Positions 1-9,105 of a stretch of DNA of 64,000 nt are shown piece after piece. Position numbers and translations under genes: made by a program. The DNA comes from Hydractinia symbiolongicarpus (Eukaryota > Cnidaria > Hydrozoa > Anthoathecata > Hydractiniidae). The notes under the pieces were generated by a model. The model saw nothing but the letters and a program-made list of their open reading frames with translations, did no database searches and had not been told where the DNA came from. The DNA lies in assembly GCF_029227915.1 (NCBI RefSeq), contig NC_079886.1, forward strand, positions 28,728,001 to 28,792,000. Direction: 5' to 3'. How positions within the stretch are numbered: position 1 is the stretch's first letter; each line of letters begins with the position of its first letter.

Positions 1-202
1 GCGTTTTAGTGGTGAAAAATAATTTAAAGAATCGTTCGGGAAATGAGTTTACTCCCTGAATACTTTCTTTGTATACATTTGACTATACGGGCCGAGTCTG
101 GGATTTACGGGAAATGGCGGGTTTTCGTTTGCCGGAGAATAAACTCCTTTTATTCAGCGTCTCATCAAGAATGAAATTGTTTTTGAAAACTACAAATCTT
201 AT

Positions 203-3200
203 GCGTTTTAGTGGTAAAAAGTTAATTTAAAAAATTGCTCGGGAAATGAGTTTACTCCCAGTTTAAGTTCTTTCTATACATTCGACTATACGGGCCGAGT
301 CCGGGATATACGGGAAAGCGCGGGTTTTCGTTTGCCGGCGATTAAACTCCTTTTATTCAGCGTGTCATCAAAAATGAAATCATTTTTGAAAACGACAAGT
401 CTCATGCGTCTTAGTGGTAAAAAATTATTTTAAAAAATCGTTCGGGAAATGAGTTTACTCCCAGTTTACTTTCTTTCTATATAAATTCGACTATACGGGT
501 CAAGCCCGGGATTTACGGGAACTCCCGGGTTTTCGTTTGCCGGCGATTAAACTCCTTTTATTCAGCGTCTCATCAAAAATGAAATCATTTTTGAAAACTA
601 CAAGTCTCATGCGTTTTAGTGGTGAAAAAATTATTTAAAAAATCGTTCGAGAAATGAGTTTACTCCCTGGGTACTTTCTTTGTATACATTCGACTATACG
701 GGCCAAGCCCGGGATTTACGGGAAATCGCGGGTTTTCGTTTGCCGGCGATTAAACTTCTTATATTCAGCGTCTCATCAAAAATGAAATCATTTTTGAAAA
801 CTAAAAGTGTCATGCGTTTTAGTGGTGAAAATTTAATTTAAAGAATCGTTCGGGAAATGAGTTTACTCCCTGCGTACTTTCTTTGCTTACTTTTGACTAT
901 ACGGGCCGGTTCCGGGATTTAGGGGAAATCGCGGGTTTTCGTTTGCCGGAGATTAAACTCCTTTTATTCAGCGTATCATCAAAAATGAAATCATTTTTAA
1001 AAACTACAAGTCTCATGCGTTTTAGTGGCGAAAGAATAATTTAAAAAATCGTTCGGGAAATGAGTTTACTCCCTGGGTGCTTTCTTTGTTTACACTCGAC
1101 TATACGGGCCAAGCCATTGCCGGCGATTAAACTTCTTTTATACAGCGTCTCATCAAAAATGAAATTATTTTTAAAAACTACAAGTCTCATGCGTTTTAGT
1201 GGTGAAAAATAATTTAAAGAATCGTTCGGGAAATGAGTTTACTCCCTGAATACTTTCTTTGTATACATTTGACTATACGGGCCGAGTCTGGGATTTACGG
1301 GAAATCGCGGGTTTTCGTTTGCCGGAGAATAAACTCCTTTTATTCAGCGTCTCATCAAGAATGAAATCGTTTTTGAAAACTACAAATCTTATGCGTTTTA
1401 GTGGTAAAAAGTTAATTTAAAAAATTGCTCGGGAAATGAGTTTACTCCCAGTTTAAGTTCTTTCTATACATTCGACTATACGGGCCGAGTCCGGGATATA
1501 CGGGAAAGCGCGGGTTTTCGTTTGCCGGCGATTAAACTCCTTTTATTCAGCGTGTCATCAAAAATGAAATCATTTTTGAAAACTACAAGTGTCATGCGTT
1601 TTAGTGGTGAAAATATAATTTAAAGAATCGTTCGGGAAATGAGTTTACTCCCTGCGTACTTTCTTTGCTTACTTTTGACTATACGGGCCGGTTCCGGGAT
1701 TTAGGGGAAATCGCGGGTTTTCGTTTGCCGGAGATTAAACTCCTTTCATTCAGCGTCTCATCAAAAATGAAATCATTTTTGAAAACTACAAGTCTCATGC
1801 GTTTTAGTGGCGAAAAAATAATTTAAAAAATCGTTCGGGAAATGAGTTTACTCCCTGGGTGCTTTCTTTGTTTACATTCGACTATACGGGCCAAGCCCTT
1901 GCCGGCGATTAAACTTCTTTTATACAGCGTCTCATCAAAAATGAAATTATTTTTAAAAACTACATGTCTCATGCGTTTTAGTGGTGAAAAATAATTTAAA
2001 GAATCGTTCGGGAAATGAGTTTACTCCCTGCGTACTTTCTTTGTATACATTTGACTATACGGGCCGAGTCTGGGATTTACGGGAAATCGCGGGTTTTCGT
2101 TTGCCGGAGATTAAACTCCTTTTATTCAGCGTCTCATCAAGAATGAAATCGTTTTTGAAAACTACAAGTCTTATGCGTTTTAGTGGTAAAAAGTTAATTT
2201 AAAAAATTGCTCGGGAAATGAGTTTACTCCCAGTTTAAGTTCTTTCTATACATTCGACTATACGGGCCGAGTCCGGGATATACGGGAAAGCGCGGGTTTT
2301 CGTTTGCCGGCGATTAAACTCCTTTTATTCAGCGTGTCATCAAAAATGAAATCATTTTTGAAAACGACAAGTCTCATGCGTCTTAGTGGTAAAAAATTAT
2401 TTTAAAAAATCGTTCGGGAAATGAGTTTACTCCCAGTTTACTTTCTTTCTATATAAATTCGACTATACGGGTCAAGCCCGGGATTTACGGGAACTCCCGG
2501 GTTTTCGTTTGCCGGCGATTAAACTCCTTTTATTCAGCGTCTCATCAAAAATGAAATCATTTTTGAAAACTACAAGTCTCATGCGTTTTAGTGGTGAAAA
2601 AATTATTTAAAAAATCGTTCGAGAAATGAGTTTACTCCCTGGGTACTTTCTTTGTATACATTCGACTATACGGGCCAAGCCCGGGATTTACGGGAAATCG
2701 CGGGTTTTCGTTTGCCGGCGATTAAACTTCTTATATTCAGCGTCTCATCAAAAATGAAATCATTTTTGAAAACTAAAAGTGTCATGCGTTTTAGTGGTGA
2801 AAATTTAATTTAAAGAATCGTTCGGGAAATGAGTTTACTCCCTGCGTACTTTCTTTGCTTACTTTTGACTATACGGGCCGGTTCCGGGATTTAGGGGAAA
2901 TCGCGGGTTTTCGTTTGCCGGAGATTAAACTCCTTTTATTCAGCGTATCATCAAAAATGAAATCATTTTTAAAAACTACAAGTCTCATGCGTTTTAGTGG
3001 CGAAAGAATAATTTAAAAAATCGTTCGGGAAATGAGTTTACTCCCTGGGTGCTTTCTTTGTTTACACTCGACTATACGGGCCAAGCCATTGCCGGCGATT
3101 AAACTTCTTTTATACAGCGTCTCATCAAAAATGAAATTATTTTTAAAAACTACAAGTCTCATGCGTTTTAGTGGTGAAAAATAATTTAAAGAATCGTTCG

Positions 3201-4146
3201 GGAAATGAGTTTACTCCCTGAATACTTTCTTTGTATACATTTGACTATACGGGCCGAGTCTGGGATTTACGGGAAATCGCGGGTTTTCGTTTGCCGGAGA
3301 ATAAACTCCTTTTATTCAGCGTCTCATCAAGAATGAAATCGTTTTTGAAAACTACAAATCTTATGCGTTTTAGTGGTAAAAAGTTAATTTAAAAAATTGC
3401 TCGGGAAATGAGTTTACTCCCAGTTTAAGTTCTTTCTATACATTCGACTATACGGGCCGAGTCCGGGATATACGGGAAAGCGCGGGTTTTCGTTTGCCGG
3501 CGATTAAACTCCTTTTATTCAGCGTGTCATCAAAAATGAAATCATTTTTGAAAACTACAAGTGTCATGCGTTTTAGTGGTGAAAATATAATTTAAAGAAT
3601 CGTTCGGGAAATGAGTTTACTCCCTGCGTACTTTCTTTGCTTACTTTTGACTATACGGGCCGGTTCCGGGATTTAGGGGAAATCGCGGGTTTTCGTTTGC
3701 CGGAGATTAAACTCCTTTCATTCAGCGTCTCATCAAAAATGAAATCATTTTTGAAAACTACAAGTCTCATGCGTTTTAGTGGCGAAAAAATAATTTAAAA
3801 AATCGTTCGGGAAATGAGTTTACTCCCTGGGTGCTTTCTTTGTTTACATTCGACTATACGGGCCAAGCCCTTGCCGGCGATTAAACTTCTTTTATACAGC
3901 GTCTCATCAAAAATGAAATTATTTTTAAAAACTACATGTCTCATGCGTTTTAGTGGTGAAAAATAATTTAAAGAATCGTTCGGGAAATGAGTTTACTCCC
4001 TGCGTACTTTCTTTGTATACATTTGACTATACGGGCCGAGTCTGGGATTTACGGGAAATCGCGGGTTTTCGTTTGCCGGAGATTAAACTCCTTTTATTCA
4101 GCGTCTCATCAAGAATGAAATCGTTTTTGAAAACTACAAGTCTTAT
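203..4146 (+). repeat. 1972 bp ten-monomer tandem duplication inside HOR copy 1
   Basis: The block B C D E F A' B' E' F' G at 203-2174 is followed directly by a near-identical block at 2175-4146. The second block carries S1 features: C with cccagtttac, D ending in aaaactaaaagtgtcat, and no g in the E palindrome. In copies 2 and 3 this place holds S2. The second segment of copy 1 was therefore overwritten by, or duplicated from, the first, most simply by unequal exchange or gene conversion in register. Confidence 0.9.
280..295 (+). other. CENP-B-box-like motif with short spacer, example
   Basis: The sequence attcgactatacgggc resembles the mammalian CENP-B box consensus NTTCGNNNNANNCGGGN. It has TTCG, then ACT, then A, two bases and CGGG, so only three bases instead of four separate TTCG from the A. 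The right half AnnCGGG is intact. TTCG is present in classes B, C, D and layer 1 F; classes A, E and G have TTTG, and layer 2 F has TTCC. Binding by a CENP-B-like protein is unproven, and chance similarity is possible. Confidence 0.35.
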
Positions 4147-6931
4147 GCGTTTTAGTGGTAAAAAATTATTTTAAAAAATCGTTCGGGAAATGAGTTTACT
4201 CCCCGTTTACTTTCTTTCTATATAAATTCGACTATACGGGTCAAGCCCGGGATTTACGGGAACTCCCGGGTTTTCGTTTGCCGGCGATTAAACTCCTTTT
4301 ATTCAGCGTCTCATCAAAAATGAAATCATTTTTGAAAACTACAAGTCTCATGCGTTTTAGTGGTGAAAAAATTATTTAAAAAATCGTTCGAGAAATGAGT
4401 TTACTCCCTGGGTACTTTCTTTGTATACATTCGACTATACGGGCCAAGCCCGGGATTTACGGGAAATCGCGGGTTTTCGTTTGCCGGCGATTAAACTTCT
4501 TATATTCAGCGTCTCATCAAAAATGAAATCATTTTTGAAAACTACAAGTCTCATGCGTTTTAGTGGTGAAAAATAATTTAAAGAATCGTTCGGGAAATGA
4601 GTTTACTCCCTGAATACTTTCTTTGTATACATTTGACTATACGGGCCGAGTCTGGGATTTACGGGAAATCGCGGGTTTTCGTTTGCCGGAGAATAAACTC
4701 CTTTTATTCAGCGTCTCATCAAGAATGAAATCGTTTTTGAAAACTACAAATCTTATGCGTTTTAGTGGTAAAAAGTTAATTTAAAAAATTGCTCGGGAAA
4801 TGAGTTTACTCCCAGTTTAAGTTCTTTCTATACATTCGACTATACGGGCCGAGTCCGGGATATACGGGAAAGCGCGGGTTTTCGTTTGCCGGCGATTAAA
4901 CTCCTTTTATTCAGCGTGTCATCAAAAATGAAATCATTTTTGAAAACTACAAGTGTCATGCGTTTTAGTGGTGAAAATATAATTTAAAGAATCGTTCGGG
5001 AAATGAGTTTACTCCCTGCGTACTTTCTTTGCTTACTTTTGACTATACGGGCCGGTTCCGGGATTTAGGGGAAATCGCGGGTTTTCGTTTGCCGGAGATT
5101 AAACTCCTTTCATTCAGCGTCTCATCAAAAATGAAATCATTTTTGAAAACTACAAGTCTCATGCGTTTTAGTGGCGAAAAAATAATTTAAAAAATCGTTC
5201 GGGAAATGAGTTTACTCCCTGGGTGCTTTCTTTGTTTACATTCGACTATACGGGCCAAGCCCTTGCCGGCGATTAAACTTCTTTTATACAGCGTCTCATC
5301 AAAAATGAAATTATTTTTAAAAACTACATGTCTCATGCGTTTTAGTGGTGAAAAATAATTTAAAGAATCGTTCGGGAAATGAGTTTACTCCCTGCGTACT
5401 TTCTTTGTATACATTTGACTATACGGGCCGAGTCTGGGATTTACGGGAAATCGCGGGTTTTCGTTTGCCGGAGATTAAACTCCTTTTATTCAGCGTCTCA
5501 TCAAGAATGAAATCGTTTTTGAAAACTACAAGTCTTATGCGTTTTAGTGGTAAAAAATTATTTTAAAAAATCGTTCGGGAAATGAGTTTACTCCCCGTTT
5601 ACTTTCTTTCTATATAAATTCGACTATACGGGTCAAGCCCGGGATTTACGGGAACTCCCGGGTTTTCGTTTGCCGGCGATTAAACTCCTTTTATTCAGCG
5701 TCTCATCAAAAATGAAATCATTTTTGAAAACTACAAGTCTCATGCGTTTTAGTGGTGAAAAAATTATTTAAAAAATCGTTCGAGAAATGAGTTTACTCCC
5801 TGGGTACTTTCTTTGTATACATTCGACTATACGGGCCAAGCCCGGGATTTACGGGAAATCGCGGGTTTTCGTTTGCCGGCGATTAAACTTCTTATATTCA
5901 GCGTCTCATCAAAAATGAAATCATTTTTGAAAACTACAAGTGTCATGCGTTTTAGTGGTGAAAATTTAATTTAAAGAATCGTTCGGGAAATGAGTTTACT
6001 CCCTGCGTACTTTCTTTGCTTACTTTTGACTATACGGGCCGGTTCCGGGATTTAGGGGAAATCGCGGGTTTTCGTTTGCCGGAGATTAAACTCCTTTTAT
6101 TCAGCGTATCATCAAAAATGAAATCATTTTTAAAAACTACAAGTCTCATGCGTTTTAGTGGCGAAAGAATAATTTAAAAAATCGTTCGGGAAATGAGTTT
6201 ACTCCCTGGGTGCTTTCTTTGTTTACACTCGACTATACGGGCCAAGCCATTGCCGGCGATTAAACTTCTTTTATACAGCGTCTCATCAAAAATGAAATTA
6301 TTTTTAAAAACTACAAGTCTCATGCGTTTTAGTGGTGAAAAATAATTTAAAGAATCGTTCGGGAAATGAGTTTACTCCCTGAATACTTTCTTTGTATACA
6401 TTTGACTATACGGGCCGAGTCTGGGATTTACGGGAAATCGCGGGTTTTCGTTTGCCGGAGAATAAACTCCTTTTATTCAGCGTCTCATCAAGAATGAAAT
6501 CGTTTTTGAAAACTACAAATCTTATGCGTTTTAGTGGTAAAAATTTAATTTAAAAAATTGCTCGGGAAATGAGTTTACTCCCAGTTTAAGTTCTTTCTAT
6601 ACATTCGACTATACGGGCCGAGTCCGGGATATACGGGAAAGCGCGGGTTTTCGTTTGCCGGCGATTAAACTCCTTTTATTCAGCGTGTCATCAAAAATGA
6701 AATCATTTTTGAAAACTACAAGTGTCATGCGTTTTAGTGGTGAAAATATAATTTAAAGAATCGTTCGGGAAATGAGTTTACTCCCTGCGTACTTTCTTTG
6801 CTTACTTTTGACTATACAGGCCGGTTCCGGGATTTAGGGGAAATCGCGGGTTTTCGTTTGCCGGAGATTAAACTCCTTTTATTCAGCGTCTCATCAAAAA
6901 TGAAATCATTTTTGAAAACTACAAGTCTCAT

Positions 6932-7133
6932 GCGTTTTAGTGGTGAAAAATAATTTAAAGAATCGTTCGGGAAATGAGTTTACTCCCTGAATACTTTCTT
7001 TGTATACATTTGACTATACGGGCCGAGTCTGGGATTTACGGGAAATGGCGGGTTTTCGTTTGCCGGAGAATAAACTCCTTTTATTCAGCGTCTCATCAAG
7101 AATGAAATTGTTTTTGAAAACTACAAATCTTAT
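6932..7133 (+). repeat. Class A monomer (reference, 202 bp)
   Basis: Diagnostics are gtgaaaaataatttaaag at the head, ctgaatac, gtatacatttgac, gagtctggg, the private aaatggcggg, ggagaataaac, and a tail with tcaagaatg and aaattgttt. It occurs only at 1, 6932 and 13660, once per HOR unit. The related A' class (8122-8323 and others) is the same except for aaatcgcggg and aaatcgttt. A' is always followed by B'. Confidence 0.9.
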
Positions 7134-7336
7134 GCGTTTTAGTGGTAAAAAGTTAATTTAAAAAATTGCTCGGGAAATGAGTTTACTCCCAGTTTAAGTT
7201 CTTTCTATACATTCGACTATACGGGCCGAGTCCGGGATATACGGGAAAGCGCGGGTTTTCGTTTGCCGGCGATTAAACTCCTTTTATTCAGCGTGTCATC
7301 AAAAATGAAATCATTTTTGAAAACGACAAGTCTCAT
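7134..7336 (+). repeat. Class B monomer (reference, 203 bp)
   Basis: Diagnostics are gtaaaaagttaatttaaaaa, ttgctcggg, cccagtttaagttc, cattcgac, gagtccgggatatacggg, aaagcgcggg and gcgtgtcatc. The gctcggg variant is confined to layer 1. B ends in aaaacgacaagtctcat and leads into C, which then starts gcgtcttag. B' (for example 8324-8526) ends in aaaactacaagtgtcat and leads into E'. The tail variants thus match the following class, showing that the duplicated unit is longer than one monomer. Confidence 0.9.
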
Positions 7337-7408
7337 GCGTCTTAGTGGTAAAAAATTATTTTAAAAAATCGTTCGGGAAATGAGTTTACTCCCAGTTTAC
7401 TTTCTTTC

Positions 7409-7416
7409 TATATAAA
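7409..7416 (+). other. TATATAAA element in C monomer, example
   Basis: A perfect match to the TATA-box consensus lies 72 bases into every layer 1 C monomer: 478, 2450, 4219, 5611, 7409, 9178, 10947, 12339, 14137, 15906 and 17675. Layer 2 and 3 C monomers read ctatacattcg or ctattcattcg instead. It is A/T-rich sequence in a repeat and may mean nothing; I claim only the motif match, not promoter activity. Confidence 0.3.
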
Positions 7417-7435
7417 TTCGACTATACGGGTCAAG

Positions 7436-7460
7436 CCCGGGATTTACGGGAACTCCCGGG
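7436..7460. other. C-class 25 bp dyad, example
   Basis: Arms cccggga (7436-7442) and tcccggg (7454-7460) are perfect 7 bp reverse complements separated by 11 bases. A smaller hairpin, cggga and tcccg around AC, is nested at the right side. Other classes lack the right arm because they read aaatcgcggg instead of aactcccggg. The dyad is kept in most C-type monomers of all three layers. Confidence 0.75.
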
Positions 7461-7503
7461 TTTTCGTTTGCCGGCGATTAAACTCCTTTTATTCAGCGTC
7501 TCA

Positions 7504-7525
7504 TCAAAAATGAAATCATTTTTGA
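7504..7525. other. 22 bp near-palindrome at monomer 3' end, example
   Basis: Arms tcaaaaatga and tcatttttga are perfect reverse complements of 10 bp around a central AA. The element is intact in classes B, C, D and most E copies. It has one mismatch in H-type copies (tcagttttga) and two in A and G (tcaagaatga with tcgtttttga) and in F. Dyad symmetry is a known feature of some centromeric satellites; a role here is inference. Confidence 0.75.
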
Positions 7526-7541
7526 AAACTACAAGTCTCAT

Positions 7542-7744
7542 GCGTTTTAGTGGTGAAAAAATTATTTAAAAAATCGTTCGAGAAATGAGTTTACTCCCTG
7601 GGTACTTTCTTTGTATACATTCGACTATACGGGCCAAGCCCGGGATTTACGGGAAATCGCGGGTTTTCGTTTGCCGGCGATTAAACTTCTTATATTCAGC
7701 GTCTCATCAAAAATGAAATCATTTTTGAAAACTAAAAGTGTCAT
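7542..7744 (+). repeat. Class D monomer (reference, 203 bp)
   Basis: Diagnostics are gtgaaaaaattatttaaaaa, gttcgagaaatg, ctgggtac, cattcgac, gccaagcccggg, ggcgattaaac and ttcttatattcag. D always follows C in layer 1. Its tail varies with its successor: aagtgtcat before E, aagtctcat before A'. In layer 2 the equivalent class has ttcggg, ttcttttattc or ctccttttattc, and often cccagg. Confidence 0.88.
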
Positions 7745-7947
7745 GCGTTTTAGTGGTGAAAATTTAATTTAAAGAATCGTTCGGGAAATGAGTTTACTCC
7801 CTGCGTACTTTCTTTGCTTACTTTTGACTATACGGGCCGGTTCCGGGATTTAGGGGAAATCGCGGGTTTTCGTTTGCCGGAGATTAAACTCCTTTTATTC
7901 AGCGTATCATCAAAAATGAAATCATTTTTAAAAACTACAAGTCTCAT
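7745..7947 (+). repeat. Class E monomer (reference, 203 bp)
   Basis: Diagnostics are gtgaaaatttaatttaaag, ctgcgtac, ctttgcttacttttgac, gggccggttccggg, atttaggggaaatcgcggg, ggagattaaac and gcgtatcatc. E' (for example 8527-8729) has gaaaatataattt and gcgtctcatc. E or E' normally precedes the short F class. In layer 2, many E monomers share a one-base deletion (ttcggaaatgag), a good subfamily marker, for example 22984-23185. Confidence 0.88.
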
Positions 7948-8121
7948 GCGTTTTAGTGGCGAAAGAATAATTTAAAAAATCGTTCGGGAAATGAGTTTAC
8001 TCCCTGGGTGCTTTCTTTGTTTACACTCGACTATACGGGCCAAGCCATTGCCGGCGATTAAACTTCTTTTATACAGCGTCTCATCAAAAATGAAATTATT
8101 TTTAAAAACTACAAGTCTCAT
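7948..8121 (+). repeat. Class F short monomer (reference, 174 bp)
   Basis: F carries a clean 29 bp deletion. After gggccaagcc the sequence jumps to attgccgg (F) or cttgccgg (F'), removing the core that holds three of the four GGG tracts and the ttttcgt stretch. Other diagnostics are gtggcgaaa, gtgctttc, ctttgtttaca, ttatacagcg and aaattatttttaaaaac. Layer 1 has 16 copies: 1017, 1799, 2989, 3771, 5163, 6150, 7948, 8730, 9717, 10499, 11891, 12878, 14676, 15458, 16445 and 17227. Layer 2 copies have ttccactatacggg. F copies are rare in layer 3. Confidence 0.93.
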
Positions 8122-8903
8122 GCGTTTTAGTGGTGAAAAATAATTTAAAGAATCGTTCGGGAAATGAGTTTACTCCCTGAATACTTTCTTTGTATACATT
8201 TGACTATACGGGCCGAGTCTGGGATTTACGGGAAATCGCGGGTTTTCGTTTGCCGGAGAATAAACTCCTTTTATTCAGCGTCTCATCAAGAATGAAATCG
8301 TTTTTGAAAACTACAAATCTTATGCGTTTTAGTGGTAAAAAGTTAATTTAAAAAATTGCTCGGGAAATGAGTTTACTCCCAGTTTAAGTTCTTTCTATAC
8401 ATTCGACTATACGGGCCGAGTCCGGGATATACGGGAAAGCGCGGGTTTTCGTTTGCCGGCGATTAAACTCCTTTTATTCAGCGTGTCATCAAAAATGAAA
8501 TCATTTTTGAAAACTACAAGTGTCATGCGTTTTAGTGGTGAAAATATAATTTAAAGAATCGTTCGGGAAATGAGTTTACTCCCTGCGTACTTTCTTTGCT
8601 TACTTTTGACTATACGGGCCGGTTCCGGGATTTAGGGGAAATCGCGGGTTTTCGTTTGCCGGAGATTAAACTCCTTTCATTCAGCGTCTCATCAAAAATG
8701 AAATCATTTTTGAAAACTACAAGTCTCATGCGTTTTAGTGGCGAAAAAATAATTTAAAAAATCGTTCGGGAAATGAGTTTACTCCCTGGGTGCTTTCTTT
8801 GTTTACATTCGACTATACGGGCCAAGCCCTTGCCGGCGATTAAACTTCTTTTATACAGCGTCTCATCAAAAATGAAATTATTTTTAAAAACTACATGTCT
8901 CAT

Positions 8904-9105
8904 GCGTTTTAGTGGTGAAAAATAATTTAAAGAATCGTTCGGGAAATGAGTTTACTCCCTGCGTACTTTCTTTGTATACATTTGACTATACGGGCCGAGT
9001 CTGGGATTTACGGGAAATCGCGGGTTTTCGTTTGCCGGAGATTAAACTCCTTTTATTCAGCGTCTCATCAAGAATGAAATCGTTTTTGAAAACTACAAGT
9101 CTTAT
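8904..9105 (+). repeat. Class G monomer (reference, 202 bp)
   Basis: Diagnostics are gtgaaaaataatttaaag, ctgcgtac, gtatacatttgac, gagtctggg, aaatcgcggg, ggagattaaac, tcaagaatg and aagtcttat. G follows F' and ends the sub-repeats of 1972, 1769 and 1392 bp. It contains a 73-codon open frame that starts at a GTG eight bases into the monomer, which I do not regard as coding. Base composition by hand is 44 G and 34 C in 202 bases, with 13 CpG. Confidence 0.9.
8992..9024 (+). other. Four-GGG-tract core (possible G-quadruplex), example
   Basis: GGG runs lie at 8992-8994, 9003-9005, 9012-9014 and 9022-9024, so the loops are 8, 6 and 7 nt. The same arrangement is visible in almost every full-length monomer of classes A, B, C, D, E and G. 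E classes have GGGG in the third run and a 5 nt second loop. G-quadruplex formation is inference: the first loop is one base longer than the usual 7 nt rule. F monomers keep only the first run. Confidence 0.6.

Larger units (their letters stand above)
1..6931 (+). repeat. HOR copy 1 (35-mer variant)
   Basis: Order of classes with starts: A 1, B 203, C 406, D 611, E 814, F 1017, A' 1191, B' 1393, E' 1596, F' 1799, G 1973, then B 2175, C 2378, D 2583, E 2786, F 2989, A' 3163, B' 3365, E' 3568, F' 3771, G 3945, then C 4147, D 4352, A' 4555, B' 4757, E' 4960, F' 5163, G 5337, then C 5539, D 5744, E 5947, F 6150, A' 6324, B' 6526, E' 6729. It is 203 bp longer than copies 2 and 3 because its second segment begins with an extra B monomer. 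The A monomer, marked by aaatggcggg instead of aaatcgcggg (the G is at 116, 7047 and 13775), occurs once per unit and makes a natural starting point. The window begins exactly at the gcg of an A monomer. Confidence 0.93.
7337..7541 (+). repeat. Class C monomer (reference, 205 bp)
   Basis: Diagnostics are cccagtttac or ccccgtttac, ctatataaattcgac, acgggtcaagcccggg and aactcccggg. The two extra bases relative to 203 bp come from tatataaattcg replacing tatacattcg. C-class monomers are the only ones carrying the cccggga / tcccggg dyad and, in layer 1, a perfect TATATAAA. In layer 1, C monomers start at 406, 2378, 4147, 5539, 7337, 9106, 10875, 12267, 14065, 15834 and 17603. Confidence 0.9.

Noticed and set aside
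7745-7947. tRNA-like or RNA polymerase III B-box element at ggttccggg in E monomers.
   Set aside because: Only part of the B-box consensus is matched, and I found no A-box or cloverleaf around it.
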